DNA of 64,000 nt from Sandaracinaceae bacterium (GCA_020633195.1 JACKEC010000017.1:496001-560000); one strand, 5' to 3'; shown: positions 9,801-18,286, counted from the first letter of the stretch. The notes: generated from the letters alone by a model not told the origin. Made by a program: numbers and translations.

Positions 9801-11318
9801 ATGTCGGAGGGGGGAGACACGAGCGCTTCGAGGGCGTTCCTCGCGCTCGCCGCGGTCGGGGCGCTGGCGGCCGGCATCGCCGCGCTCACGCAGACGTCGC
9901 CCCTCGAGCTCGGCGGCTGGCTGTGGAGCGCGAGCCCCTACCTGCTCCTCGCGCAGACGGTGCTCGCGTCGGTCGCGGGCGGCCTGCTCGCGGCGAGCGC
10001 GCCGGGATCGCTGCGTACCCTCGCGAGCGTCGGGGTCGGATCGCTCGTCGCCTCCGCGGCGCTGCAGGGCCTGAGCATCATCCTGCTCGAGAGCGCCGTC
10101 GAGCCGGGGCCCCTCGACGAGCTCGTCGCCTGGAGCCCGCTGGCGCTCGAAGCGGCCGGCGTCGCGCTCCTCCTCGGGGTCGGCTGGCGAGGGCTCCGGC
10201 TCGGGCCGGCGAGCGCGATCATGGCCTGGCTCATCGGCGGCTTCGTGGCCGCGAGCGCGGGGTGGCTGGCGATCCTGCCGACGAGCTTCGGGGAGCCCGG
10301 CTTGCTCGAGCCGGTCCTCGGCGTGGGTCGCTGGCCGGTGCTCGCGGCGATCGCGTGGTGGCTGTCTCGCCGGGCGAGCTCGGTCGCGCTCGCGGAGCCC
10401 TCGCCCTCGGCCGGCGGCGCCCTGCGAGCGGTGGCGGTGGCCTGGCTGGTGTGGGGCGTGGTCGTGCTGGCGAGCGCGATGCTGGGCGGGTGGGTGACGC
10501 TCACGCACGGCGGCTACCAGTCGGCGATCTACGGGGTGCTGATCGCGGGGGCGAGCCTCTACCTCGCCGCGACTCTGCGCTGGATGCGCGGCGAGCTCCT
10601 CGAGCTGACGAGCGGCTTCGCCCTCGGGACCGCGATGCTCGTCCTCGTCGCCCTCGCGCTCGTGATGCTGGTCTCCGTCGGGAGCTCTCGCGAAGCCATC
10701 GTCCCGCTCGGCGGCGTCGCGCTGATCGCGGGGGGCGTCGCGGTCGCCGCCACCGGGATCGCGCTGAGCCGCGTGGCCGAGGCCCTCGGCGCGCTCCCCG
10801 AGCGAGCCCGCGCGCAGTCCGGCGCCGCGGTCGTGGGCGTCGCGACGTGCCTCTTCCTCGCCGCCCGGCTGATCGGAGGGTTCGCCGGCGGGTTCGCCGC
10901 GCTGCTGTCCCTCGCTTTGGCGGCCACGGGCCTCGGCCTCCTCGCCGTCGCGGCCCTCCGCGTGGCCCGGTCGCTCGATGCCACGGAAGCCAGGCTCGCG
11001 GAGGCGGGCACGGGCACGGGCACGGGCACGGGCACGGGCACGGACGCGGGCACGGGCACGGGCACGGGCACGGGCACGGGCACGGGCACGGGCACGGGCA
11101 CGGGCACGGGCGACGAGCACGAGGACGACGAGGGCGACGAGGACGACGAGGACGACGAGGATGACGAGGACGACGAGGACGACGAGGACGACGAGGACGA
11201 CGAAGACGGAGATCGCGCCGGCCGCACCTCTCCGCGCCCGCCGCGGCAAGTCGTCTTGCTCATCACCATCGCCGTCGGCTCGGTGCTCGCCGTCTTGATC
11301 GCGCTCGCGGCCCGCTGA
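9801..11318 (+). CDS. Multipass membrane protein with Gly-Thr and Asp/Glu repeat tail
   Basis: About 505 residues with roughly ten hydrophobic helices in the first 390 residues, no charged catalytic motif and no family I recognise. After the last helix comes a run of Gly-Thr dipeptides, then an acidic run of Asp/Glu triplets, then a final helix (VVLLITIAVGSVLAVLIALAAR). The repeats are encoded by near-perfect tandem DNA repeats. The start is chosen at ATG 9801; ATG 9789 is in frame. The tail would lie between the penultimate and last membrane helices and could bind cations. Confidence 0.75.
   Translation: MSEGGDTSASRAFLALAAVGALAAGIAALTQTSPLELGGWLWSASPYLLLAQTVLASVAGGLLAASAPGSLRTLASVGVGSLVASAALQGLSIILLESAVEPGPLDELVAWSPLALEAAGVALLLGVGWRGLRLGPASAIMAWLIGGFVAASAGWLAILPTSFGEPGLLEPVLGVGRWPVLAAIAWWLSRRASSVALAEPSPSAGGALRAVAVAWLVWGVVVLASAMLGGWVTLTHGGYQSAIYGVLIAGASLYLAATLRWMRGELLELTSGFALGTAMLVLVALALVMLVSVGSSREAIVPLGGVALIAGGVAVAATGIALSRVAEALGALPERARAQSGAAVVGVATCLFLAARLIGGFAGGFAALLSLALAATGLGLLAVAALRVARSLDATEARLAEAGTGTGTGTGTGTDAGTGTGTGTGTGTGTGTGTGTGDEHEDDEGDEDDEDDEDDEDDEDDEDDEDDEDGDRAGRTSPRPPRQVVLLITIAVGSVLAVLIALAAR
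11006..11111 (+). repeat. Hexanucleotide tandem repeat (GGGCAC)n
   Basis: About 17 units of GGGCAC with one interruption near 11042-11048 encode the Gly-Thr run. Because the unit is six bases, copy-number change alters protein length without changing the frame. Confidence 0.95.
11116..11208 (+). repeat. GAC/GAG nonamer tandem repeat coding an acidic tract
   Basis: Units close to GACGAGGAC are repeated about nine times and encode an Asp/Glu run in the same membrane protein. Like the preceding hexamer array, length change here stays in frame. Confidence 0.9.
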
Positions 11319-11340
11319 GCGGCCGCCCGCTCGAGGGCCT

Positions 11341-11356
11341 CCCCATGCTCATGGGG
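11341..11356. promoter_or_regulatory. Inverted repeat upstream of response regulator gene
   Basis: CCCCAT and ATGGGG arms around GCTC lie 11 bp before the response regulator start. There is no U-tract, so an operator or 5'-leader hairpin is as likely as termination of the preceding membrane protein gene. Confidence 0.4.
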
Positions 11357-11367
11357 AACGCGATAGG

Positions 11368-11997
11368 ATGGACGACGTCATGATCCGGCGTGTGCTCGTC
11401 TTGGAGGACCACGACGCCACGCGCGCCGCGCTGGTGGAGGCGCTCGGCCGGGAGACGTCGTTCGTGGCGATCGGCGTGGCGACGCGAGCGGAGGCGCTCG
11501 CCGAGGTCGCGAAGCACTCGATCACGTTGGCCCTCGTCGATCTGCGCCTCGGCGACGAGCGGGGCTCCGACGCGATCCGCGAGCTCGTGGCGCGTGACGT
11601 GCCCTGCATCGCGCTCACCGTCATCGACGACGCGGACGAGGTCCTCGGCGCGCTCCGCGCGGGGGCCACGGGGTACGTCCTCAAGTCCGATCCGCTCGAG
11701 CGCCTCGTCGCCGCGATCGCCGACGCCCTGCGGGGCGACGTCGCGGTGTCCAGTCGGGTCGTGCGCCACCTCGTGCAGGCGATCCAGCCGCTCGACCTCC
11801 CCGTCCCGCTGACCCCGCGCGAGCGAGACTTGCTCCTGGGGCTCGCCCGGGGGCTGACCTACGCGGAGTGCGCGGACCTGCTCCGCGTCCAGCTCGGCAC
11901 GGTCCAGAGCTACGTGAAGACCCTGTACGCGAAGCTCGAGGTGACCTCCAAGACGGAGGCCTGCGCGTGGGCGATGCGTCATGGCCTCGTCGAGTGA
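11368..11997 (+). CDS. NarL/LuxR-family response regulator
   Basis: The 209-residue protein has an N-terminal receiver domain with acidic pocket E13/D14, phospho-acceptor D58 (ALVDLRLG) and the conserved lysine in GYVLKSD. A C-terminal GerE/LuxR helix-turn-helix follows (LTPRERDLLLGLARG and VQSYVKTLYAKLEV, about 148-200). It would bind DNA when phosphorylated by the histidine kinase encoded next, whose start overlaps this gene by 17 bp. ATG 11380 is an in-frame alternative start. Confidence 0.93.
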   Translation: MDDVMIRRVLVLEDHDATRAALVEALGRETSFVAIGVATRAEALAEVAKHSITLALVDLRLGDERGSDAIRELVARDVPCIALTVIDDADEVLGALRAGATGYVLKSDPLERLVAAIADALRGDVAVSSRVVRHLVQAIQPLDLPVPLTPRERDLLLGLARGLTYAECADLLRVQLGTVQSYVKTLYAKLEVTSKTEACAWAMRHGLVE

Positions 11998-13228
11998 GGC
12001 CCTCGCCGTCGTCGACGACGAGCTGGTCGAGGAGCGGGCCCGCCACAACGTCCGCGAGGTCTACGTCGAGAACTCACGACGGTGGCGCGCGCCTCGCGCG
12101 GCGGCGCTGAACGTCGTCGGCTACCTCGCGCTCGGGATCGCGCCGGCGCTCCCGGGGGCCGAGCCGATCTTCGGCGTGAGCTGGCGGCTCTCACTGCCGC
12201 TGATGGCCGTGCACGCGACCAACACGGTGATCGGAGCGATCGTGCTGCGCCGGTTCCACCCGCTGAGCCTGCCGGGGAAGATCGTCGAGGTCTTCGGCAC
12301 GGTGTGGTGGATCGGCTCGGCCGTGACGATGATGGCGGCGTCCGGGACCGCGCGCAGCGTCTTCTGGTTCAACGTCGGCGTGATCGTCACGCTGCTCAGC
12401 AACAGCATCTACAACCACGCCCGCGTGCTCGGGCCGATGGTCTTCTGGATGATCGCGATCACCGGCTTCTTCGCCGTGCGGACGCAGTGGGGCGACGTCG
12501 CGCTCTGCCTCATCTTCGGCTTCTGCGCCTGCTACTTCCAGCGCCTCTCGACGATCTACGGGTGGCGGCTCGCCCGCGAGAGCGCGCGCGTCGAGCTGAT
12601 GCAGGAGCGCATCGCGGGGATGCTCCTCGAGCAGGAGCGGGCCCGCATCGAGCGCGAGCTGCACGACGGCGTGGCCGCGGACCTCACCGCCGCGCTGTGG
12701 CGCGCGCGATCCCTCGAGCCGACGGACCGCGAGGCCGAGGACTCGCTCTCCGCGCGGATCGAGGCGGGCCTCACGGAGCTGCGGCGCGTGGTCCGGGAGG
12801 TGCGCGCCAAGCCGTCCACGATCGCGGCGCTGTCCAATCAGATCGAGGACGAGACGCACAAGCTCGTCGACCGCCGGCTGCCCCTCGAGGTGGTCGTCGA
12901 GCTCGCGGGGGAGGGGCGCTCGGTGGATCCCGACGTCGCGCTCCACTGCGTTCGAGCGCTGCAAGAAGCCTTGCGGAACGCGTTGACCCACGCGAGCGCC
13001 ACGCGGCTCCGCGTCGCCTTCCGAGCGGGGGCGCGGCTCGAGCTCGTCGTCGAGGACGACGGGGTCGGCGTCCCCGCTGGTGCGCTCGAGAGGGACCAGG
13101 GCGGGCTCTCGAACCTCCGCGCGCGGGCCAGCGCGATCGGCGGCGCGGTCGAGTGGGCGGCGGTGGAGCCGGCCGGCACGCGCTTCACGCTGACGGTCCC
13201 GCTCGCCACGACCGAAGAGGAGGGCTGA
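11981..13228 (+). CDS. Sensor histidine kinase, NarX/DesK (HisKA_3) type
   Basis: The 415-residue protein has about five to six membrane helices in residues 40-185, then a dimerisation helix with phospho-acceptor H228 in RIERELHDGVAADL. The HATPase domain shows an N box (ALQEALRNALTHA), G1 box (EDDGVGVP) and GGLSNLRARA. No periplasmic sensor domain is evident, so sensing is probably within the membrane. It overlaps the response regulator gene and should be its cognate partner. The following hydrolase gene begins immediately after its TGA, giving a three-gene operon. Confidence 0.93.
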   Translation: MASSSEALAVVDDELVEERARHNVREVYVENSRRWRAPRAAALNVVGYLALGIAPALPGAEPIFGVSWRLSLPLMAVHATNTVIGAIVLRRFHPLSLPGKIVEVFGTVWWIGSAVTMMAASGTARSVFWFNVGVIVTLLSNSIYNHARVLGPMVFWMIAITGFFAVRTQWGDVALCLIFGFCACYFQRLSTIYGWRLARESARVELMQERIAGMLLEQERARIERELHDGVAADLTAALWRARSLEPTDREAEDSLSARIEAGLTELRRVVREVRAKPSTIAALSNQIEDETHKLVDRRLPLEVVVELAGEGRSVDPDVALHCVRALQEALRNALTHASATRLRVAFRAGARLELVVEDDGVGVPAGALERDQGGLSNLRARASAIGGAVEWAAVEPAGTRFTLTVPLATTEEEG

Positions 13229-14653
13229 GTGCGGGCCGCGGGTCTCGGCGCGCTGCTCCTCGTCGCGGTGGCCAGCGCGGGGTGTGACCCCGAGCCCGGT
13301 CGCGACGACGCGGGCTCGCCCGAGGACGCCGGCGTCGACGGCTGGGAGCCCTGCGGAGCCTGGGAGTGCACCAGCGTCGCGGTGCCGCTGGACTACGAAG
13401 ATCCGGCGAGCGAGTCGATCGACGTCCGGGTCCTCCGGATCCGCGCCCGGCGCGCGCGGCGCGGGGTGCTGTTCTTCAATCCGGGGGGACCCGGGGTCGC
13501 GACCCTCTCGCGCGTCGACGAGCTCGCCGAGCAGTTCGGGCTCCTCGTCCCCGACTTCGACGCGATCTTGTTCGACCCCCGCGGCAGCGGACAGAGCGCG
13601 CCGCTGCGCTGCATCGAGCCCGCGCTCGCGGAGCGCCTCCGCGCGCTGCCGGCTTCGCCCGCCGACGACGCGGCCTGGGTCGCGGTCGAGGCGCTGATGC
13701 GAGAGGTCGCCGCGGCGTGCACGGAGGGAGACGCCTCCGGGCTCGCCGCGCACCTGAGCACCGAGGCCGTGGCTCGCGACATGGATCGGATCCGCGAGCG
13801 CCTCGGGGAGGCCCGGATCCACTTCCTGGGGTTCTCGTACGGGACGCACCTCGCCGCCGTCTACGCGACCCTCTTCCCCGATCGGGTCGGCGCGTTCGTG
13901 CTCGACTCCGCGACCTGGCGCCCGCCCGTCGCGTTCCCCGAGGGCGAGGAGGGCGGCCACGACGCCGCGTTGGGCGGGTTCTTCGGCGCGTGCGGCGCCG
14001 ATCCGGCGTGCGCGTTCCACGGCGGTGAAGGCGAGGGCGCCGTCGCGGCCGCGTGGGACGCGCTCGCGGCGGCCGCGCCGAGCTCCCTCGACTTCCAGGC
14101 GGCCGCTTCGCACGCGCTGCGCCGCGCCGACCTCGAGTCCTACGCGGCCGACCTGTCCACGGCCGAGGCGGGGAGCTTCGCCGCGCTCACCGCCCGCGCC
14201 GACGCGTTCTACGGCGCCGCCGAGCCGGAGCCCTACGCCACGCTGTCGCCGCTCTACGCGACGCTTCGAAACGACGCGCCCTGCCCCGAGGGCTTCGACC
14301 TCGCGGCGGCTCGGGCGCGGTGGAGCCAGCTCGAGACGACGGCGCCGCGCCTCGGCGCGATCGAGCTCTTCGTGGACCTGGCGTGCCTCGGCTGGCCCTC
14401 GGCCGCGAGGTCGCCCGTGGGGGTCGCGGCGCCGAGCGCGCCGCCGATGCTGCTGTTCGGCGGGGCGCGAGATCCGGCGGCGCCGACGCGCGAGGCGAGG
14501 CGCCTCGCGGAGGCGCTCGGCAACGGGTCCCACGTCGTCGAGTACCTCGGAGCGGGGCACGGCTACCTGACGCGCAGCGGCTGCGTGTTGAGCACCTCGG
14601 TCGACTTCCTGCGGGACCCGAGCACCCCGCCCGCCTCCGCGACGTGTGACTGA
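13229..14653 (+). CDS. Alpha/beta-hydrolase lipoprotein, TAP-like peptidase family
   Basis: The 474-residue protein starts at GTG 13229, directly after the kinase stop. The lipobox ASAGC puts the lipidated cysteine at residue 19. The fold is that of tripeptidyl-aminopeptidase-like hydrolases: an oxyanion strand with NPGGPG, DPRGSGQS, nucleophile Ser in GFSYGTHLA, then a late GAGHGYL histidine. The family cleaves N-terminal peptides or esters outside the cytoplasm. Its place after a two-component pair suggests it is part of that response. The stop TGA is the first triplet of structured repeat copy 2. Confidence 0.87.
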   Translation: MRAAGLGALLLVAVASAGCDPEPGRDDAGSPEDAGVDGWEPCGAWECTSVAVPLDYEDPASESIDVRVLRIRARRARRGVLFFNPGGPGVATLSRVDELAEQFGLLVPDFDAILFDPRGSGQSAPLRCIEPALAERLRALPASPADDAAWVAVEALMREVAAACTEGDASGLAAHLSTEAVARDMDRIRERLGEARIHFLGFSYGTHLAAVYATLFPDRVGAFVLDSATWRPPVAFPEGEEGGHDAALGGFFGACGADPACAFHGGEGEGAVAAAWDALAAAAPSSLDFQAAASHALRRADLESYAADLSTAEAGSFAALTARADAFYGAAEPEPYATLSPLYATLRNDAPCPEGFDLAAARARWSQLETTAPRLGAIELFVDLACLGWPSAARSPVGVAAPSAPPMLLFGGARDPAAPTREARRLAEALGNGSHVVEYLGAGHGYLTRSGCVLSTSVDFLRDPSTPPASATCD

Positions 14654-14754
14654 GTCCGACGACGCGAAGCGTCGGAGGATCTCAGTGGGGAGCGCGAGGG
14701 GCTTGCCCCTCGCCGGAGAGAAATCGCCGGAGGCGATTTGTCGACAGACCTCGA
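14650..14754 (+). repeat. Structured intergenic repeat, copy 2 (stop-codon-linked)
   Basis: This 105-bp copy again starts with CTGAGTCC, with TGA serving as the hydrolase stop, and ends CCTCGA 6 bp before the convergent gene's stop. The first hairpin differs in sequence from copy 1 but keeps pairing: CGACGC/GCGTCG around the GAA loop. The third hairpin is a perfect AAATCGCC/GGCGATTT. The middle hairpin is identical to copies 1 and 3. Confidence 0.9.
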
Positions 14755-14760
14755 CTCAGG

Positions 14761-15162
14761 CTACGCCGCCTGCGGATCTCTGGCGGGGAGCATCACCCCG
14801 CGCAGGATCGCGAGCCCCCCGATCGCGAGCGGGAAGAGCGCCGCGATCACCCCGAAGTAGATGTTGTTCATCGACTCCTCGCGGCCCCGCTCGTAGATCA
14901 TGTCGCGACTCTCCACGTCGACGAGCGGGATGACCGAGTCGACGACGCTCATGCCGTAGAGGTAGCCGGCGACCCCGAGGCCCATCGTGAGCACGCCGAA
15001 CACGAGCGACGCCGCGCCGGTGCCGATCACGGCGGGGCGGCGCTTGCCGACGAGCGCCACGATCAGCGCCGCGAACGCGACCGGGTTGCCGAACAGGGCG
15101 CAGCAGAGGATCCCGTACATCGCGGATCCGCCCTCTTGGAAGTGGTGGGCGAGCGTGGCCAT
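14761..15162 (-). CDS. Small multipass membrane protein
   Basis: The protein has 133 residues with three hydrophobic helices: about residues 15-40, 45-70 (ending VAGYLYG) and 100-122 (VIAALFPLAIGGLAIL). A short soluble loop with several acidic residues lies between helices two and three. No family is recognised. It is convergent with the hydrolase gene across repeat copy 2 and divergent from the RNA-binding protein gene. Confidence 0.7.
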   Translation of the reverse strand: MATLAHHFQEGGSAMYGILCCALFGNPVAFAALIVALVGKRRPAVIGTGAASLVFGVLTMGLGVAGYLYGMSVVDSVIPLVDVESRDMIYERGREESMNNIYFGVIAALFPLAIGGLAILRGVMLPARDPQAA

Positions 15163-15343
15163 GCGCCGAGCCTAGCGCGACCCTCGGGGAGATGAGAAAG
15201 GCAGGGCGCGGCCTCCGGACCCATGCTACGCCCCTCGCACCGCACGGGTGGAGTGTGACGAAGCCTCTCGAGAGGCCCTGCGCTCACCACCCCGGCCATC
15301 CTGGCACGCGGTTCAGAAGCTCCGTCGGTCAGAGCCGAGGGAG

Positions 15344-15362
15344 GAGTGGCGAAGTGCCACTC
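15344..15362 (+). promoter_or_regulatory. Leader hairpin before RRM protein gene
   Basis: A perfect 7-bp stem GAGTGGC/GCCACTC with loop GAAGT lies 22 nt before the ATG, inside an untranslated gap of about 220 bp. Cold-shock-type RNA-binding proteins often have long structured leaders; a role here is inference. Confidence 0.4.
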
Positions 15363-15384
15363 GATGGAAGAGAGAACAGAGAAC

Positions 15385-15684
15385 ATGTCCAACAAGCTTT
15401 TCGTCGGCAGCCTGAGCTGGAACACGGACGACTTCGGCCTCCAGGCCGCGTTCGAGCGTTTCGGTGAGATCTCGGACGCCAAGGTCATCACGGACCGCGA
15501 CTCGGGTCGCAGCCGTGGCTTCGGCTTCGTGACGTTCGCCGACCCGGCCGCCGCGGCCCGCGCGGTTCAGGAGATGAACGGGGCGGAGCTCGACGGCCGC
15601 ACCCTCAACGTCGACATCGCGCAGGAGCGCAGTGGCGGCGGTCGCGGCGGTGATCGTCGCGGTGGCGGCGGCGGTCGCTGGTAG
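15385..15684 (+). CDS. RRM-domain RNA-binding protein, glycine-rich
   Basis: The 99-residue protein is almost entirely one RNA recognition motif: RNP2 is KLFVGSLS (residues 4-11) and RNP1 is SRGFGFVTF (about 42-50). A short Arg/Gly-rich tail (GGGRGGDRRGGGGGRW) follows. Bacterial proteins of this kind bind single-stranded RNA and are commonly cold-induced. ATG 15385 is preferred over the in-frame ATG 15346 because the RRM begins at once and a purine-rich AAGAGAGAA lies upstream. A strong intrinsic terminator follows, so the gene is monocistronic. Confidence 0.92.
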   Translation: MSNKLFVGSLSWNTDDFGLQAAFERFGEISDAKVITDRDSGRSRGFGFVTFADPAAAARAVQEMNGAELDGRTLNVDIAQERSGGGRGGDRRGGGGGRW

Positions 15685-15723
15685 GCGACCCCTCGGGCCT
15701 TCGGGCCTGAACCCAACGAGTCG

Positions 15724-15764
15724 GAGCCGATGGTCCAGAGAAGGACCGTCGGCTCTTTCTTTTT
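15724..15764 (+). terminator. Rho-independent terminator of RRM gene
   Basis: GAGCCGA plus GGTCC pair with GGACC plus TCGGCTC across one internal mismatch, with loop AGAGA, followed by TTTCTTTTT. This is the clearest intrinsic terminator in the window and ends 22 bp before the glycosylase gene. Confidence 0.92.
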
Positions 15765-15786
15765 GGGGATTTGGCAGACTCGGGGG

Positions 15787-16575
15787 ATGCCCGAGGGCGA
15801 CACGATCCATCAGACCGCGCGGACCCTGCAGCGGGCGATCGGCGGCCAGCCCGTCGTCGGCTGGCGCAGCGTCCTGCGGCCGCTCGATGGGGTGTCCTTC
15901 GAAGGCGTCGAGGTCGCCTCGGTGGAGGCGCGCGGCAAGCACCTGCTCGTCCACTTCGACGACGGTCGCACGCTCCACACCCACATGAAGATGGACGGGA
16001 GCTGGCACATCTACCGGCCGGGCGAGCGCTGGCAGCTCGGCGAGCACCGCGCGCACGCGGTCATCGAGACCCCGACGTGGGTCGCCGTCTGCTTCGACGC
16101 GCCGATCTGCGAGCTCGTCGCGAAGGGCCGCGTCCCCGAGGCGGTCGCGCGGCTCGGCCCGGACCTCCTCGACCCCGACGCCGACCTCGACGAGGCCGTG
16201 CGCCGCCTCCGCTCCGAGCCCGACCTCCCCCTCGGCGTCGCGGTGATGCGACAAGATCTCGTGAGCGGTATCGGCAACGTCTACAAGTCCGAGGTCCTGT
16301 TCCTGAAGCGCCTGAGCCCCTTCGCGCGGGTGGCCGACGTCGACGACGCGACCCTGCGAGGCGTCGTCGACGAGGCCCGCCGGCTCCTGCGCGCCAACCT
16401 CGGCCGCGCGCGCCGGACCCGCCACCGCCTCCGCGGCGACCGCCACTGGGTCTACGGCCGGAGCGGCGCCCCCTGCTTCGAGTGCGATGGGACCATCGAG
16501 ATGGAGCGCCAAGGCGACCAACGCCGGTCGACCTACTTCTGCCCCGCCTGTCAGGGGCCGCGAGGCTCGGCGTGA
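15787..16575 (+). CDS. nei: Fpg/Nei-family DNA glycosylase / AP lyase
   Basis: The 262-residue protein starts MPEGDTIH, giving the catalytic N-terminal Pro2 and Glu3 of endonuclease VIII-like enzymes. A helix-two-turn-helix appears around LVSGIGNVYKSE. A C-terminal zinc finger has CFEC and CPAC pairs. The family excises oxidised pyrimidines or purines and cleaves the abasic site by beta/delta elimination. The start is fixed by the need for exposed Pro2. It overlaps the next gene by GTGA. Confidence 0.93.
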   Translation: MPEGDTIHQTARTLQRAIGGQPVVGWRSVLRPLDGVSFEGVEVASVEARGKHLLVHFDDGRTLHTHMKMDGSWHIYRPGERWQLGEHRAHAVIETPTWVAVCFDAPICELVAKGRVPEAVARLGPDLLDPDADLDEAVRRLRSEPDLPLGVAVMRQDLVSGIGNVYKSEVLFLKRLSPFARVADVDDATLRGVVDEARRLLRANLGRARRTRHRLRGDRHWVYGRSGAPCFECDGTIEMERQGDQRRSTYFCPACQGPRGSA

Positions 16576-17171
16576 CGGCTGCTTCCCCGAGCCTCGCGAT
16601 CGTCTTGGCGCTCACCGCCGCGGGCTGTGGCGGTACGCCGGATCGGCTGGGGCCCTTTCCGAGCGAGCCGTCGGCGCCGGTCGATGTGCAACGCGTCGAC
16701 TCGATCGAGGCCGAGTGCGCGCGGCGTGAGCAGCAGCAACGGGAGGCCTGGCGCCGCTACCGCGAGTCCTTGGCCGACCCGGGCTCCGACGTGGTCGCGG
16801 ACGAGCGGGTCGCGCGCTGCGCCGAGCCGCCCGAGCTCGTCGTGGCGGCGCGGACCCCGCACGCCCGCGCGCTCTACACCGCCGACGCCTACGAGGGGCG
16901 TTGCGCGCTCGCTTTCGAGGTCGGGGGCCAGTGGTTCCTCTCCGCCTCGTTCCTCTGTCGCGCGGTGAGCTATCCCTCGCACGTCGTCGGCGTGCGGCCC
17001 CACGTGCATCAGCAGCTCGACGAGCTGAGCCTGACCGAGTCGAGCTCGGGCGCGGTGCTCCGATACGCGGTGCGGGGCGACGACACGGAGATCACCTACG
17101 GCGAGATCGCGTGCACCTGGGCGAGCGCCGAGCCGCGCTGCGAGCGCTCGGGCGGAGCCGCATTGTACTGA
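16572..17171 (+). CDS. Small lipoprotein of unknown function
   Basis: GTG 16572 overlaps the glycosylase stop. The roughly 199-residue product has a signal peptide with lipobox TAAGC near residue 19, a charged helical stretch with REQQQREAWRRYRES, then a beta-rich region containing several cysteines (GRCALAF, FLCRAVS, IACTW, RCERS). No family is recognised. Its TGA is the first triplet of structured repeat copy 3. Confidence 0.65.
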   Translation: MTAASPSLAIVLALTAAGCGGTPDRLGPFPSEPSAPVDVQRVDSIEAECARREQQQREAWRRYRESLADPGSDVVADERVARCAEPPELVVAARTPHARALYTADAYEGRCALAFEVGGQWFLSASFLCRAVSYPSHVVGVRPHVHQQLDELSLTESSSGAVLRYAVRGDDTEITYGEIACTWASAEPRCERSGGAALY

Positions 17172-17275
17172 GTCCCGAGGGCGCGAAGCGACCGAGGGAT
17201 CTCAGTGGGGAGCGCGAGGGGCTTGCCCCTCGCCGGAGAGAAGTCGCCGGAGGCGGTTGATCGACAGGCCTCGAG
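17168..17275 (+). repeat. Structured intergenic repeat, copy 3 (stop-codon-linked)
   Basis: This 108-bp copy is nearly identical to copy 1, with three substitutions. Its initial TGA is again a stop codon. Two of the substitutions turn opposite stem pairs of the third hairpin (AGTCGCC/GGCGGTT) into G.U wobbles, so pairing is kept in the + strand RNA. Unlike copies 1 and 2 it lies between tandem genes. Confidence 0.9.
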
Positions 17276-17399
17276 AGGTCGCGTGTCGCGGCGTGGGCGC
17301 GGCGGTGCAACATCGTGGGCCGGATCGTGTCGCGACCCACGGGCGCGCCGGGAAGGCGCTGGCGGCCCACGAGTTGCAACGGCGCGCGAGGGGGATCGC

Positions 17400-18266
17400 A
17401 TGCGGCGCATCACACGGTGGGGGTTCGGGCTCGTGGGGGTCGTGGCGCTGGCGGTCCAGCCTGCCTGCTTCCTCTTCTACGACGAGATCGGCCCGATCTG
17501 TGGCGACGGAGTCGTCGACGAGGAGCTCGGCGAGGAGTGCGACGACGGCAACGTCACCTCGGGGGACGGCTGCTCCGACGAGTGCCTGGCGACGCCGCTC
17601 CCGTGCGGCGACGGGGTGCTGCAACCACCCGAGCGGTGCGACGACGGCAACCAGGTCTCGGGCGACGGCTGCGACGCGACCTGCCACCTCGAGCGGTGTG
17701 GGGACGGGATCGTCCAGCTCGGCGAGGAGTGCGACGACGGGAACTACGACGACACGGACGGCTGCACGAGCGCCTGCCGCCTCCCCGAGTGCCACGACGG
17801 GATCCTTCAGGCCGGCGAGGAGTGTGACGACGGCAACGGCGACGACCTCGACGACTGCGTCATGTGCTGGCAGGCGCGGTGCGGCGACGGGTTTGCGCGG
17901 CGCGGGCTCGAGGAGTGCGACGACGGCAACCTCGACGACACCGACGCGTGCACCAACGCCTGTCGCGTCGCGCGCTGCGGCGACGGGCTCGTGGAGGCCG
18001 GGGTCGAGGCGTGCGACGACGGAGACCTCGACGACCTCGACGACTGCACGACCTCTTGCCTCTTCAACGTGTGCGGGGATGGGGCCCGTCACCTCGGCGT
18101 CGAGGACTGCGACGACGGCAACGACGACGACACCGACGCCTGCCGCTCGGACTGCGTGAGCGCCCAGTGCGGCGACGGCGTGGTGTGGGAGGGCGTCGAG
18201 GAGTGCGACGACGGCAACGACGCGCCGGGCGACGGCTGCTCCGCGGCCTGCCTCCTCGAGCTCTGA
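17400..18266 (+). CDS. DUF4215 cysteine-rich repeat lipoprotein
   Basis: The 288-residue protein has a signal peptide with lipobox QPAC, then eight tandem repeats of about 30-35 residues. Each has the core CGDG...EECDDGN followed by GDGC, DGC or DDC and a last cysteine. This is the Myxococcus cysteine-rich repeat (DUF4215), frequent on surface proteins of Deltaproteobacteria. The Asp/Asn-rich loops suggest calcium binding (inference). ATG 17400 follows a GGGGAT purine stretch. It is convergent with the acetyltransferase gene. Confidence 0.9.
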   Translation: MRRITRWGFGLVGVVALAVQPACFLFYDEIGPICGDGVVDEELGEECDDGNVTSGDGCSDECLATPLPCGDGVLQPPERCDDGNQVSGDGCDATCHLERCGDGIVQLGEECDDGNYDDTDGCTSACRLPECHDGILQAGEECDDGNGDDLDDCVMCWQARCGDGFARRGLEECDDGNLDDTDACTNACRVARCGDGLVEAGVEACDDGDLDDLDDCTTSCLFNVCGDGARHLGVEDCDDGNDDDTDACRSDCVSAQCGDGVVWEGVEECDDGNDAPGDGCSAACLLEL

Positions 18267-18286
18267 TCGCCGCTCGGGGCGCCTGC

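Noticed and set aside
11006..11111. Possible CRISPR-like array
   Set aside because: It is a simple hexamer tandem repeat inside a coding region without spacers.
17205..17399. Extension of the DUF4215 protein upstream through repeat copy 3
   Set aside because: The frame is open by chance. The signal peptide begins at ATG 17400 and the repeat is non-coding in the other copies.
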